Notes: generated from the sequence alone by a model not told the origin. A stretch of DNA of 64,000 nucleotides from Bacteroidales bacterium (GCA_017617715.1 JAFZVQ010000003.1:19108-83107), one strand, 5' to 3'. Numbered from the stretch's first letter, positions 48,334 to 57,477 are shown. Program-made: numbers and translations.

Positions 48334-51087
48334 TTGTCCATTCTTAAGCGAATAGTTTGCGCGGTCCTGCTGGCCGCCCTGTCGTCAAGCGCCGTTTTTG
48401 CCCAGACCGTGGGCAGAAGGGGGCCCCGTCAGGTGTTCAGCAATGCCGTGCCCAAGACGGTGCGCCAGGTGGTCCTGGACTCGGCGGAAATAGCCCGCCG
48501 GGATTCCATCCACGTGGCCGATTCCCTCCACAGGATCGACTCCGCCGCCCTGCGCGAAAAGAGTTCACTCGAGATGCCCGCCTTCTCCGAGGCCAAAGAC
48601 TCCATCGTGGAAGTCTTCACCGACGGCCAGCGGATGATCTATTACTACGGCGACGTCTCCGTAGAATACATGGACATGAAGCTCACCGCCGCCTACATGC
48701 AGTACAACATGAAGACGGGCACCGTCTATGCAAAGGGCGTGTATGATTCCCTGAAGGGCGAATGGGTGGGCAGGCCCGTGATGACCCAGGGCGGCAAAAC
48801 CTACAACATGGAGGAGGTCAAATACAACTTCAACACCAAGAAATCCTCGATCAAGAACATAATTACCAACGAAGAAAGCGCCATACTCCACGGCGGCAAG
48901 GTGAAGATGATGCCCGACCGCAGCATCAACATGACCGACGGCAAATACACCGTCTGCGAGCTGGACCATCCCCACTACTACCTGGCACTCACGTCCGCCA
49001 AGGTGATGACCGAGCCCAGCCAGAAGACAGTCTTCGGCCCGGCCTACCTCGTGGTCGAAGACGTGAAACTGCCCTTCGTCGGACTCCCCTTCGGGTTCAT
49101 TCCCAAGCGCCCCGAGCGCGCCACCGGCCTGCTGATGCCGAATTTCGGCGAGGAAAACGCCCGAGGCTTCTACATGAAAGACGCCGGCATGTACTTCGTG
49201 TTCGGCGACTACCTCGACCTGTCCATGACCGGCGACTACTACACCCTCGGCTCCTGGGCGGTCAACATCAACTCCCGCTACATGGTGAAATACAAGTTCA
49301 ACGGCAGCTTCGGATTCACCTACTCCCACGACCAGACCGGCGAGCCCGACACTCCGGACTTCCAGGAATACAGCAACTTCGCCGTACGATGGTCGCACAC
49401 CCAGGACTCCAAGGCCCACCCCGGCACATCCTTCAGCGCCTCGGTGAACTTCTCGTCCCCCTCCAACAGCCGCTTCAACTCAAGGTCCGTCAACGAAGCC
49501 CTGCAGAACCAGATATCGTCCTCCATCTCCTACTCCAAGAACTGGAACGGAAAGTTCAACCTGAGCGTGAACGCCCTGCATTCCCAGAGCTCCCGCGACT
49601 CGTCCTACTCCTTCACGCTCCCGAACGTGACCTTCTCCGTGAGCACCTTCTACCCCTTCAAGCGCAAGGTGCGCGTGGGCAAGGAACGCTTCTACGAGAA
49701 GATATCCTTCGGCTACAACACCACGCTCCAGAACAAGATCAACTTCAAGGCGTCCGAGTTCGGCCAGGACGGCTTCCTGGACAAGTTCCAGAACGGCATG
49801 TCCCACAGCTTCAGCATCGGCCTGCCCAACTTCCAGCTGTTCAAGTACATCAATATCAACCCGTCTGTCAGCTACGGCATGAACTGGATGTTCCGCAAAC
49901 GCGAATACGCCTACAATCCCGACACCGACAAGGTGGAGGAGCTACCCAGCACGCAGTTCAACACATTCGGTGTCACGCAGAACTATTCCGGCTCCGTGGC
50001 GATGACCACCCGTATCTACGGTCTGTTCAACTTCGGCTCCTGGCATAAGATCCAGGCCATACGCCATGTGATATCCCCTTCCGTGTCGATGAGCTTCAGT
50101 CCGGAGCTTGGCAAGGAAGGCATGAACGGCTACCGCACCCTCCGCTACACCGATGTCCACGGCCAGGCCAAAACCTACGACTACAACATCTATCAGGGCC
50201 AGGTGTACGGCCCGCCCGGCAAAGGCCGCTCCGCCACCGCCAGCATCTCCATAGGCAACAACCTCGAAGCCAAGGTGCGCGATTTCGCCGACACCACCGG
50301 CAAGGCCAGCAAGAAGGTGAAGCTGATAGACCAGCTGAACATCAGCACGGGCTACAACTTCCTGGCGGACAGCCTGAACATGAGCAACGTCAACCTGTCC
50401 ATGTCCACGTCCCTCTTCGACAAGGTGTCCATCAGCGCCAGCGCCGGCTTCGACCCCTATGCCATAGGCCCGTCCAACCGCAAGATCAACAAATTCGCCA
50501 TCACCCAGGGCCAGGGACTGCTGCGCCTCAACAACGTGTCGGCGTCGGCATCCTACTCCATATCCGGCGACGGCACGATCAAGGGCAACGACGGCGTCAA
50601 GGATCCAAGCAACCGTGTGGGACAGGGCGGCTCCAGCGTCAACGGCGCCGCCAGTTACTACCAGCGTTATTTCTACCACCCTGTCACCGGCGAATTCATC
50701 CCGGGCGGCTGGCTGTACTACACCAATCCCAACGTCCCCTGGTCCGTCAGCTTCAGCTATTCGTTCAGCCTCAACAAGACCTACAAATTTGAGGAAGATG
50801 TGCTTCAGGCGAAAAGCAACATCACCCAGACCCTCCAGGCCAGCGGCAACCTGAGACTGACGCCACGCCTGAACATGAACGTGAGCTCCGGCTTCGACCT
50901 GCAGGCGATGAAGATCACCACGACCCAGTTCAGTTTCACATACGACCTGCACTGCTTCAACATATCCGTGTCATGGGTGCCCACCGGAAGCTGGGCATCC
51001 TACCAGTTCAGGATAGCGGCGAACGCTTCCGCACTTGCGGACATACTCCAGATCAAGAAGAGCAGCAGTTACTGGGACAACAGATAA
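48334..51087 (+). CDS. LptD-like outer-membrane LPS assembly protein
   Basis: This roughly 917-residue protein has a signal peptide (SILKRIVCAVLLAALSSSA, cut near VFA-Q), an N-terminal OstA/LptA-like domain (residues about 60-220, 'DGQRMIYYYGDVSVEYMDM', 'YMQYNMKTGTVYAKGVYDS', 'EEVKYNFNTKKSSIKNI'), and a long C-terminal beta-barrel rich in aromatic and Ser/Asn strands ending 'YDLHCFNISVSWVPTG', 'YQFRIAANASAL'. It is the Bacteroidota form of LptD, which inserts LPS into the outer leaflet. No ATG exists in frame near the start. A TTG at 48334 gives a proper signal peptide and a 34-nt leader; an upstream TTG at 48298 lies within the -7 box and is unlikely. Confidence 0.85.
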   Translation: MSILKRIVCAVLLAALSSSAVFAQTVGRRGPRQVFSNAVPKTVRQVVLDSAEIARRDSIHVADSLHRIDSAALREKSSLEMPAFSEAKDSIVEVFTDGQRMIYYYGDVSVEYMDMKLTAAYMQYNMKTGTVYAKGVYDSLKGEWVGRPVMTQGGKTYNMEEVKYNFNTKKSSIKNIITNEESAILHGGKVKMMPDRSINMTDGKYTVCELDHPHYYLALTSAKVMTEPSQKTVFGPAYLVVEDVKLPFVGLPFGFIPKRPERATGLLMPNFGEENARGFYMKDAGMYFVFGDYLDLSMTGDYYTLGSWAVNINSRYMVKYKFNGSFGFTYSHDQTGEPDTPDFQEYSNFAVRWSHTQDSKAHPGTSFSASVNFSSPSNSRFNSRSVNEALQNQISSSISYSKNWNGKFNLSVNALHSQSSRDSSYSFTLPNVTFSVSTFYPFKRKVRVGKERFYEKISFGYNTTLQNKINFKASEFGQDGFLDKFQNGMSHSFSIGLPNFQLFKYININPSVSYGMNWMFRKREYAYNPDTDKVEELPSTQFNTFGVTQNYSGSVAMTTRIYGLFNFGSWHKIQAIRHVISPSVSMSFSPELGKEGMNGYRTLRYTDVHGQAKTYDYNIYQGQVYGPPGKGRSATASISIGNNLEAKVRDFADTTGKASKKVKLIDQLNISTGYNFLADSLNMSNVNLSMSTSLFDKVSISASAGFDPYAIGPSNRKINKFAITQGQGLLRLNNVSASASYSISGDGTIKGNDGVKDPSNRVGQGGSSVNGAASYYQRYFYHPVTGEFIPGGWLYYTNPNVPWSVSFSYSFSLNKTYKFEEDVLQAKSNITQTLQASGNLRLTPRLNMNVSSGFDLQAMKITTTQFSFTYDLHCFNISVSWVPTGSWASYQFRIAANASALADILQIKKSSSYWDNR

Positions 51088-51088
51088 T

Positions 51089-51835
51089 ATGATACACGGC
51101 AAGAAAATAATAGTCGTAATGCCGGCCTACAACGCCGAAAAGACCCTCGAGCAGACTTATTCCGAAATCCCGCGCGACATAGTGGACGAGGTCATACTCA
51201 CGGACGACTGCAGCCGTGACGGCACCGTGGAAAAGGCCAGGGAGCTCGGCATCAGCGAAGTGCTCTTGCATCCTGCCAACAGAGGCTACGGCGGCAACCA
51301 GAAGACCTGCTACAACCGCGCCCTCGAACTCGGAGCCGACATTGTGATCATGCTCCACCCCGACTACCAGTACACCCCGAAGCTCATCGAGGCCATGGCC
51401 TACATAATAGCCAACGGCGTGTATCCCGTGGTGTTCGGATCCAGGATACTCGGCAAGGGCGCCCGCAAAGGCGGCATGCCCCTGATAAAATATATCTCCA
51501 ACCGTTTCCTCACCTTCACGCAGAACGTACTGATTTCCCAGAAGCTGTCGGAATACCACACCGGCTACAGGGCATTCAGCGCCGATGTGCTCAGGGCCGT
51601 GGACTACAACATCTGCTCCGACGACTTCATCTTCGACAACGAAATGGCCGCCCAGATCTTTTGGGCCGGCTATGAGATAGGAGAAGTCACCTGCCCCACC
51701 AAGTATTTCGACGACGCGTCTTCCATCAACCTGCGCCGCAGCACCGTCTATGGCTTCGGCGTGCTCAGGGTGTCGCTGGTCTACCGCCTCTGCAAATGGC
51801 ACCTGATGCACTCAAAGCTATTCCCGGCCAGATGA
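51089..51835 (+). CDS. Glycosyltransferase family 2 (polyprenyl-phosphate sugar synthase type)
   Basis: This 248-residue protein has 'IIVVMPAYNAEKTLEQTY' at the N-terminus, 'ILTDDCSRDGTVEKAREL' near 38, 'HPANRGYGGNQKTCYNRAL' near 62, and the metal site 'IVIMLHPDYQYTP' near 88 (DP-x-Y in place of DxD). It has no membrane segments. With the next two genes (GtrA, then GT83) it forms the usual trio that makes, flips and transfers polyprenyl-phosphate sugar. It starts 1 nt after the lptD stop. Confidence 0.9.
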   Translation: MIHGKKIIVVMPAYNAEKTLEQTYSEIPRDIVDEVILTDDCSRDGTVEKARELGISEVLLHPANRGYGGNQKTCYNRALELGADIVIMLHPDYQYTPKLIEAMAYIIANGVYPVVFGSRILGKGARKGGMPLIKYISNRFLTFTQNVLISQKLSEYHTGYRAFSADVLRAVDYNICSDDFIFDNEMAAQIFWAGYEIGEVTCPTKYFDDASSINLRRSTVYGFGVLRVSLVYRLCKWHLMHSKLFPAR

Positions 51836-52266
51836 GACGGAGCGGACAGCCTGCCACGCTGCTGAAAGGGCGTACCCCCGACGTCCGTATCCAGCTGATT
51901 CGCTATTTGGTGTCGGGATGCACTGCCTTCCTCGTGGACACAGGCGTGCTCGCCCTGCTGACCGAGTGTTTCGGGAAGGAGCGCCTGCTGCTGTGGACGG
52001 CAATAGCCTTCGCCGTGGGGCTGCTTGTCACCTACCTTTTCAGCATACTCTGGGTATTCGACAACCGGAACATGAAGAGCAGGGCCGCGGAGATTTCCAT
52101 CTTCGCCCTTATCGGGATCTGCGGGCTCGGGCTCACCGAACTTCTTATGTGGCTGATTGCCGAAAAGGCAGGCATCCATTACCTTATCGCCAAAGCGGTG
52201 ACGACTCTCCTGGTGTTTTTATGGAACTTCTCCGCCAAGAAACTGCTGTTGTTCAGAAGCAAATGA
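51832..52266 (+). CDS. GtrA-family membrane protein (sugar-lipid flippase)
   Basis: This 144-residue protein has four hydrophobic helices and the motif 'LIRYLVSGCTAFLVDTGVLA' near residue 25, then 'FAVGLLVTYLFSILWVF' and 'AKAVTTLLVFLWNFSAKKL', as in GtrA. It is taken to move polyprenyl-phosphate-linked sugar to the periplasmic side. The ATG at 51832 overlaps the GT2 stop (ATGA), and its own stop overlaps the GT83 start (ATGA). Confidence 0.87.
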   Translation: MRRSGQPATLLKGRTPDVRIQLIRYLVSGCTAFLVDTGVLALLTECFGKERLLLWTAIAFAVGLLVTYLFSILWVFDNRNMKSRAAEISIFALIGICGLGLTELLMWLIAEKAGIHYLIAKAVTTLLVFLWNFSAKKLLLFRSK

Positions 52267-53981
52267 GACGCAATACATTATTAATTGACGCCGTCATCAT
52301 AATGCTGGGCGCCCTGCTGTTCATCCCCGGGCTCGGGGGCGTGCGACTTTTCGACTGGGACGAAATCAATTTTGCCGAATCCGCACGCGAGATGGTGCTC
52401 ACCGGCGACTGGTTCAACGTGCAGATCAACTTTGAATCCTTCTGGGAGAAGCCGCCGCTCTTCATCTGGATGCAGGCCCTCAGCATGAAAGTGTTAGGCG
52501 TAGGCGAATTCGCAGCCCGCTTTCCCAACGCCCTGATGGGCATCATAACCCTGCTGGCATTGTTCCACATAGGCAAGAGGACAGAAGACACGCGCTTCGG
52601 GATTCTCTGGGCAGGGCTCTACGCCATTTCATTCCTGCCCTTCTTCTATTTCAAGTCGGGCATCATCGACCCCTGGTTCAACTTCTTCATTTTCCTGGGC
52701 ATATACTTCTTCTCCCGCTACACCGACCCTGGGGCCGAAGCGCTCAGGATGCGTCACGCAGCCCTCAGCGGCCTGTTCACCGGACTCGCCATACTCACCA
52801 AAGGGCCCGTGGCATTCCTGATTTTCGCCCTGACTTTCTTGTTCTGGCTGGCGGCCAGGAAATTCCGCCTGGACTTCAGGTGGAAGGATGTGGCCGTGTA
52901 TTTCGCCGCCCTGGCCCTTGCCGGCGGCGCCTGGTTCATCGCGCTCGCCGCCTCCGGCCACGGCGAAGTGATACGGGATTTCATCGACTACCAGATACGT
53001 CTGTTCGAGACCAAGGATGCCGGCCACGGCGGCTTCCTGCTCTACCACTTCGTGATCCTGCTCTTCGGCGTCACCCCCGCCTCCTTCTTCGCTCTGTCCG
53101 CGTTCCGGAAGATGCCCGATCAGGTCGGGCATGACGGCTCAGCGTCATTGCCGGCTGCGACCGGCAATCTCTTCAGCTGGATGATGGTGTCGCTCTGGGT
53201 GGTGCTGATACTTTTCACGATAGTCCGTACGAAGATTGTGCACTATTCTTCTTTCTGCTACTTCCCCATCACCTTCCTTGGCGCCTGGGCTGCCGCCCGC
53301 ATGATTGACGGCAAGATACGATTCCGCGTGTGGCAAAGCGTGCTGCTGATCGGCACATCGACGTTCTTCGGCCTGGGACTGACGGCGCTCACGCTGTTCG
53401 ACAGGTTCAAGGACAAAATCGCCCCGATGGTCCACGACCCTTTCGCCGTCAGTTGCATGGAGGCGAGTTCGGAGTGGAAGGGTTTCGAGCCCTTCGTGGG
53501 GTTGCTGCTGATTGCCGCGACCGTCTGGTTCTGCATCAGTTTCAGGCGCCGCCGGAAACCGGGCAGCTTCATTGTCCTTGCCGCCGGCAACCTGGTGTTC
53601 GCAATGACGGTGATTATTTGCGCCGTGCCGGAAGTGGAGAAATACAGCCAGGCTTCCGCCGTGGATTTCTACATAGAGCGTCAGGGTGAGGAATGCTACG
53701 TGCAGCCGGCGTATTTCAAGAGCTACGCCCAGTATTTCTACACCCTGCGGCAGCCTGAGAACCGCTGCGACGATTTCGAATGGCTTAGCAGGGGGCCTGT
53801 CGACAAGCCCTGCTACTTCGTGGTGAAGGATATTCCGGAAAAAGTGGAGCAGCTTCGCGCCGACGTGCCGGATGCGGAGTTCCTCTACCGCAGGTCAGGC
53901 TTCCGGTTTTTTGTGCGGCCACAGCCGGCGCAGCCAGAGGCAGCACAGCAGGACGACGGCGAGAAGGGAGAGGTTGAATAG
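52263..53981 (+). CDS. GT83 (ArnT-like) polyprenyl-phosphate-sugar glycosyltransferase
   Basis: This 572-residue inner-membrane protein has an N-terminal periplasmic loop 'FDWDEINFAESAREM' near 34, with Asp-Glu as in the GT-C fold, and 'INFESFWEKPPLFIWMQALS' near 57, followed by about 10 membrane segments and a periplasmic C-domain. ArnT-like enzymes move the sugar from a polyprenyl carrier to lipid A or another glycan in the periplasm. A palindromic repeat (53111-53169) is translated in frame near residues 283-303. The C-terminal 20 or so residues (PAQPEAAQQDDGEKG) are low-complexity and overlap the PHP gene on the other strand by 87 nt. Confidence 0.88.
   Translation: MRRNTLLIDAVIIMLGALLFIPGLGGVRLFDWDEINFAESAREMVLTGDWFNVQINFESFWEKPPLFIWMQALSMKVLGVGEFAARFPNALMGIITLLALFHIGKRTEDTRFGILWAGLYAISFLPFFYFKSGIIDPWFNFFIFLGIYFFSRYTDPGAEALRMRHAALSGLFTGLAILTKGPVAFLIFALTFLFWLAARKFRLDFRWKDVAVYFAALALAGGAWFIALAASGHGEVIRDFIDYQIRLFETKDAGHGGFLLYHFVILLFGVTPASFFALSAFRKMPDQVGHDGSASLPAATGNLFSWMMVSLWVVLILFTIVRTKIVHYSSFCYFPITFLGAWAAARMIDGKIRFRVWQSVLLIGTSTFFGLGLTALTLFDRFKDKIAPMVHDPFAVSCMEASSEWKGFEPFVGLLLIAATVWFCISFRRRRKPGSFIVLAAGNLVFAMTVIICAVPEVEKYSQASAVDFYIERQGEECYVQPAYFKSYAQYFYTLRQPENRCDDFEWLSRGPVDKPCYFVVKDIPEKVEQLRADVPDAEFLYRRSGFRFFVRPQPAQPEAAQQDDGEKGEVE
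53111..53169. repeat. Pair of REP-like palindromic units inside the GT83 gene
   Basis: ATGCCCGA-5 nt-TCGGGCAT (53112-53132), then TGACG-6 nt-CGTCA (53132-53147), then ATTGCCGG-6 nt-CCGGCAAT (53147-53168) make three linked palindromes. The outer two look like head-to-head dispersed repeat units joined by a GACG/CGTC hinge, as in repeated extragenic palindromes. They are read in frame as about 20 residues between two membrane parts. Confidence 0.7.
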
Positions 53982-55097
53982 CGCCGTCAGCAGATAATTG
54001 ACAGTATGCGGAGATTCCCTGTAGGGGGTCTCCGTTTCCGTTGCATCGTAGCGGGCGAAGGCGTTGGTGTAGATGACGACGCCGTTGCTGAAAAAGGCAG
54101 CGTAGCGGACGTAGCTGTCATTGGGCTTCATGGTGTATTCGAGCTGCGTACCTTCGGTCTTTGCGAGCAGCGTGTGGTCCTGGCCCCAAGCTTCGATGCG
54201 TGCCGGGGCGGAAAGGCGCAGGAAGGTGGTGTCGCCCCTGACTCCGATGTCCCGGATCTGAGGGAGCCGTGCGTTCTCCCTGTATTTGACTTCCCAGTCG
54301 CCGCAGCCGAAATCGGGGACACGCATGGAGTAGAAGCAACCTTTCAGCAGCACCGGTTTTATGTCTTCGTAACGTGCAGTCGGGGTCTGCAGCCATGAGC
54401 AGCGCAGCGCTATCTTGGCGTGGTCGCCGGAATCGTGGCAGTCGTCGTTGATCAGGCAGTGGGAATAGTGGCCCGCGCTGAGAGCCTCGTCCCAACGCAG
54501 GAGCCCGGTGGATGCTCCGCAATCCGCTTCTATCAGCCGGTAGCCGGTGAGCAGCCGCATGCTGCGGGTGGATGCGCCCCTCTCGCGGTCCGGGTGGTTC
54601 ATCACTATGAAGTCGGCGTTGCGGGAAAGGTAATCGAACTGCCACTGCTGCTGGGACACCAGGAAAGGCAGCAGATGGTCGTAGAGCAGCATGCGGTCAG
54701 GATTGAAGACGAGCTTGTGGAACTTGAACAGGTTGATGCCGTGTTCGTAGACATTAATCTGGAGGGAGCTGTCCGCGGGATGTGGAGTCAGCAGGTTGTG
54801 GTTCGAAAAAGCCAGGATGTCGTAGCCGAGCTTCCGGTAGTCTTCCAGCACGACGGAGGGATACTCCGGGCACTCATTCAATATATTATCCACGCGCGTG
54901 TGGGTGTGGAAATTCGCGCGCTTCCAGCGGGAGGCTGTGTCCAGGCCTTCGTAGGGATTGTAGATATCGGGGCCGGAAAAGGGTTGCGGCCTGCTGAAAT
55001 TAAAGATTGGAGAAACCGAAAAAACGCATATAACTATCAGCAATACAGGGAATAAAGAGGCCACAAGCCGGGCGCTGAACAACAATGCTTTTTTCAT
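53895..55097 (-). CDS. Membrane-anchored PHP-domain protein, function unknown
   Basis: This 400-residue protein has a membrane segment near residues 13-30 (VASLFPVLLIVICVFSV) and a second at the C-terminus (residues about 365-388). Between them is a PHP-like fold with metal sites: 'RANFHTHTRVDN' near 62, 'DILAFSNHNLLTP' near 90, 'DFIVMNHPDRERG' near 163, 'LINDDCHDSGDHA' near 215. PHP proteins are phosphoesterases; the substrate is unknown, and the outer-facing site would suit an envelope lipid or sugar phosphate. Its 3' end overlaps the GT83 gene by 87 nt. A -7-like box lies 5 nt before the ATG. Confidence 0.75.
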   Translation of the reverse strand: MKKALLFSARLVASLFPVLLIVICVFSVSPIFNFSRPQPFSGPDIYNPYEGLDTASRWKRANFHTHTRVDNILNECPEYPSVVLEDYRKLGYDILAFSNHNLLTPHPADSSLQINVYEHGINLFKFHKLVFNPDRMLLYDHLLPFLVSQQQWQFDYLSRNADFIVMNHPDRERGASTRSMRLLTGYRLIEADCGASTGLLRWDEALSAGHYSHCLINDDCHDSGDHAKIALRCSWLQTPTARYEDIKPVLLKGCFYSMRVPDFGCGDWEVKYRENARLPQIRDIGVRGDTTFLRLSAPARIEAWGQDHTLLAKTEGTQLEYTMKPNDSYVRYAAFFSNGVVIYTNAFARYDATETETPYRESPHTVNYLLTALFNLSLLAVVLLCCLWLRRLWPHKKPEA

Positions 55098-55100
55098 ACT

Positions 55101-55109
55101 GCAAATATG
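55101..55109 (-). promoter_or_regulatory. -7-like element upstream of the PHP gene
   Basis: CATATTTGC on the - strand has one mismatch (C for T) to TAnnTTTGC and ends 3 nt before the ATG at 55097, so a very short leader is predicted if it is used. Confidence 0.35.
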
Positions 55110-55131
55110 GTAATTATTTAAGAAAAATGAT

Positions 55132-55140
55132 TATCTTTGC
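55132..55140 (+). promoter_or_regulatory. -7 promoter element of rho
   Basis: TATCTTTGC matches TAnnTTTGC and ends 54 nt before the rho ATG, leaving room for a leader of about 50 nt. Confidence 0.6.
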
Positions 55141-55194
55141 GCATCAAAACTCGGCGGATTCCGGCAATCGCCCGTCCCCACCAATCTGATTTAT

Positions 55195-56955
55195 ATGACA
55201 CACAGCCTTTCTGAGCTCAGCGCAATGAATCGCGAGCAGCTCGAAAACCTTTCCAAGGAAAAGAATTTGAAGTTCAGCAAAAAGAATACTGACGACGACC
55301 TTCGTTATATGATACTCGACGAAGAGGCCAGGCTCGTCTCCAAGGAGCCCGTGCCCGAAAAGCCCAGGCGCGGCCGTCCCCGCAAGGAGAAGGCGGCGGA
55401 GCCGGCGAAGCAGGCGGAGCCCGCAAAGCCTGTCGGGCAGCCCAAGCCCGCCGGCAAGGGCAAGAAGGAGCAGGACGCTCCGGCCCAGCCTGCAGAGCCT
55501 GCCGAGCCCGCCAAGCCCGCCGGCAAGGAAGCCGCGCCTGCCGAATCCGGCAAGAAAAAGCGCGGCAGGCCTGCCAAGAAAGAGGAAAAAGCCGAACCGG
55601 CCGCAGTTGAAGCCGAAGCCCCGAAGAAGGAGCAGGAGCAGCCCAAGCCCCAGCAGGCGCAGCAGCAGAACCAGCCCAAGCAGCACAAAGGGCATCAGGA
55701 CAAAGGCCAGCAGCAGAATCAGCAGCAGGGCCAGCCGAACCAGCAGCAAGGTCAGCAGGGCCAGCCGAAGCAGCCCCAGCAGCAATTCCCGCAGAAGCCC
55801 AAGGTGCCCGAATTCGAAGGCACTGTCGAGGCCACCGGCGTACTCGAAATAATGCCCGACGGCTATGGCTTCCTGCGCTCCTCCGACTACAATTACCTCA
55901 ACTCCCCCGACGACATCTATGTGTCGCAGCAGCAGATAAAGTTCAACGCCCTCAAGCCCGGCGACACCGTGACCGGCGAAATCCGCCCCCCGCGCGAAGG
56001 CGACAAATATTTCCCGCTGGTGAAGATCAAGTATGTCAACGGCCGCACTCCGGAATTCATCCGCGACCGCGTACCCTTCGACTTCCTCACCCCCCTCTTC
56101 CCGGATGAGAAATTCAACCTGCTCGGCCACGGCCACGCCACCGACCCGAGCTGCCGTATAGTGGACATGTTCTCCCCCATCGGCAAGGGTCAGCGCGGCC
56201 TCATCGTGGCCCAGCCCAAGACCGGTAAGACCATGCTGCTCAAGAGCATAGCCAACGCCATCGCCGACAACCACCCGGAAGTATATGAAATCGTGCTCCT
56301 GATTGACGAACGTCCCGAGGAAGTCACTGATATGCAGCGCAGCGTCAAGGCCGAAGTGGTGGCATCCACTTTCGACGAGCCCGCCGAGCACCACGTCAAA
56401 GTGGCCAACATGGTCCTCGAGAAATCCCGCAGGCTGGTGGAATGCGGCCACGACGTGGTCATCCTGCTCGACTCCATCACCCGCCTCGCCCGCGCCTACA
56501 ACACGGTCCAGCCCGCCTCAGGAAAGGTGCTGACCGGCGGTGTGGATGCCAACGCCCTCCAGAAGCCCAAGCGCTTCTTCGGCGCTGCCCGCAACATCGA
56601 AGGCGGCGGCTCTCTCACCATACTGGCCACGGCCCTGACCGAGACCGGTTCCAAGATGGACGACGTGATCTTCGAGGAATTCAAGGGTACCGGCAACATG
56701 GAACTCCAGCTCGACCGCAACCTCTCCAACCGCCGCATATTCCCGTCGGTCAACATAGTCCTCTCCGGCACGCGCCGCGACGACCTGCTTCTCGACCGCG
56801 CCAGCGCCAACAGGATCTGGATTTTGCGCAAACTCCTCGCCGAGATGAACTCACTGGAAGCCATGAACTTCATGCTTCAGCTCATGGACGAGTTCAAGAC
56901 CAACGTAGACCTCCTCGACAATATGAGCAAGGTCTCCGCCAGGGATATCAGATAG
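55195..56955 (+). CDS. rho: Transcription termination factor Rho with long disordered insertion
   Basis: This 586-residue protein is longer than E. coli Rho (419). Residues 1-45 form the Rho N-terminal helical part. Residues about 50-205 are a disordered insertion, first Ala/Pro/Lys/Glu-rich with two AT-hook-like motifs (RRGRPRK and KRGRPAK), then Gln/Asn-rich (for example [15 protein letters not shown]). The core has the RNA-binding OB fold ([20 protein letters not shown]), the Walker A '[15 protein letters not shown]', '[13 protein letters not shown]' and '[19 protein letters not shown]'. It ends at the normal C-terminus. Such insertions in Bacteroidota Rho are reported to drive phase separation. 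It converges on a small lipoprotein gene with a 3-nt gap. Confidence 0.96.
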   Translation: MTHSLSELSAMNREQLENLSKEKNLKFSKKNTDDDLRYMILDEEARLVSKEPVPEKPRRGRPRKEKAAEPAKQAEPAKPVGQPKPAGKGKKEQDAPAQPAEPAEPAKPAGKEAAPAESGKKKRGRPAKKEEKAEPAAVEAEAPKKEQEQPKPQQAQQQNQPKQHKGHQDKGQQQNQQQGQPNQQQGQQGQPKQPQQQFPQKPKVPEFEGTVEATGVLEIMPDGYGFLRSSDYNYLNSPDDIYVSQQQIKFNALKPGDTVTGEIRPPREGDKYFPLVKIKYVNGRTPEFIRDRVPFDFLTPLFPDEKFNLLGHGHATDPSCRIVDMFSPIGKGQRGLIVAQPKTGKTMLLKSIANAIADNHPEVYEIVLLIDERPEEVTDMQRSVKAEVVASTFDEPAEHHVKVANMVLEKSRRLVECGHDVVILLDSITRLARAYNTVQPASGKVLTGGVDANALQKPKRFFGAARNIEGGGSLTILATALTETGSKMDDVIFEEFKGTGNMELQLDRNLSNRRIFPSVNIVLSGTRRDDLLLDRASANRIWILRKLLAEMNSLEAMNFMLQLMDEFKTNVDLLDNMSKVSARDIR

Positions 56956-56958
56956 AGA

Positions 56959-57477
56959 CTACCGTTTTTCGCACTTGATACGGGTGGTATCGTAGTAGTA
57001 ATACTCGGTGGCACCCGTATATTCTACTCCCAGGTCGACGGCTTTGCCCCTGGGATTGAAATAGACATAATAGGAGTAATTGCTGTTTTCAGGGTCGGGG
57101 AAAGAGTAAATCTTCTTGCCCTTGTACGTCTCTTCATAAGTGCAGTCTCCGACGCGGACGTCGTCATACTCATAATACCACAGGTCGATTATGAGTTCGC
57201 TGCCCGTATTCCTGACAATCCTGTAGGCATCAGGTTCGACGGCGTCATTCGTGTAACCGAATTCATCGACCGTCATGTAAAGGACGACGCCGTCGCCCTC
57301 CTTATATGCCTTCAAGGTGCCGTTCAGATTATCCCCTCCTACCACGGAGCCGTCAAATAAATCTTCATAATAGACTACGTCCCAGACAGTTCCGTCCAGG
57401 GAAACGGGGTCGTCGAAACATGATGTGGCGGCAGCGAGTCCGCAGAACATGGTCAGGAAGTACAGTATCCTTTTCAT
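56959..57477 (-). CDS. Small lipoprotein of unknown function
   Basis: This 172-residue protein has a signal peptide with lipobox AATS-C (Cys20) and then a beta-rich, Tyr/Asp-rich body ('TVWDVVYYEDLFDG', 'ELIIDLWYYEYDD', 'NYSYYVYFNPRG') that could be a small lipocalin- or barrel-like fold. No family was recognised. It lies 8 nt after the upp stop on the - strand, so the two are probably co-transcribed. The ATG at 57477 begins 'MKRILYFLTMFCGL'; longer frames are extensions into upp. Confidence 0.7.
   Translation of the reverse strand: MKRILYFLTMFCGLAAATSCFDDPVSLDGTVWDVVYYEDLFDGSVVGGDNLNGTLKAYKEGDGVVLYMTVDEFGYTNDAVEPDAYRIVRNTGSELIIDLWYYEYDDVRVGDCTYEETYKGKKIYSFPDPENSNYSYYVYFNPRGKAVDLGVEYTGATEYYYYDTTRIKCEKR

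Noticed and set aside
48565-49419. Open - strand frame inside lptD
   Set aside because: It is a His/Gly/Val-rich antisense shadow without any motif.
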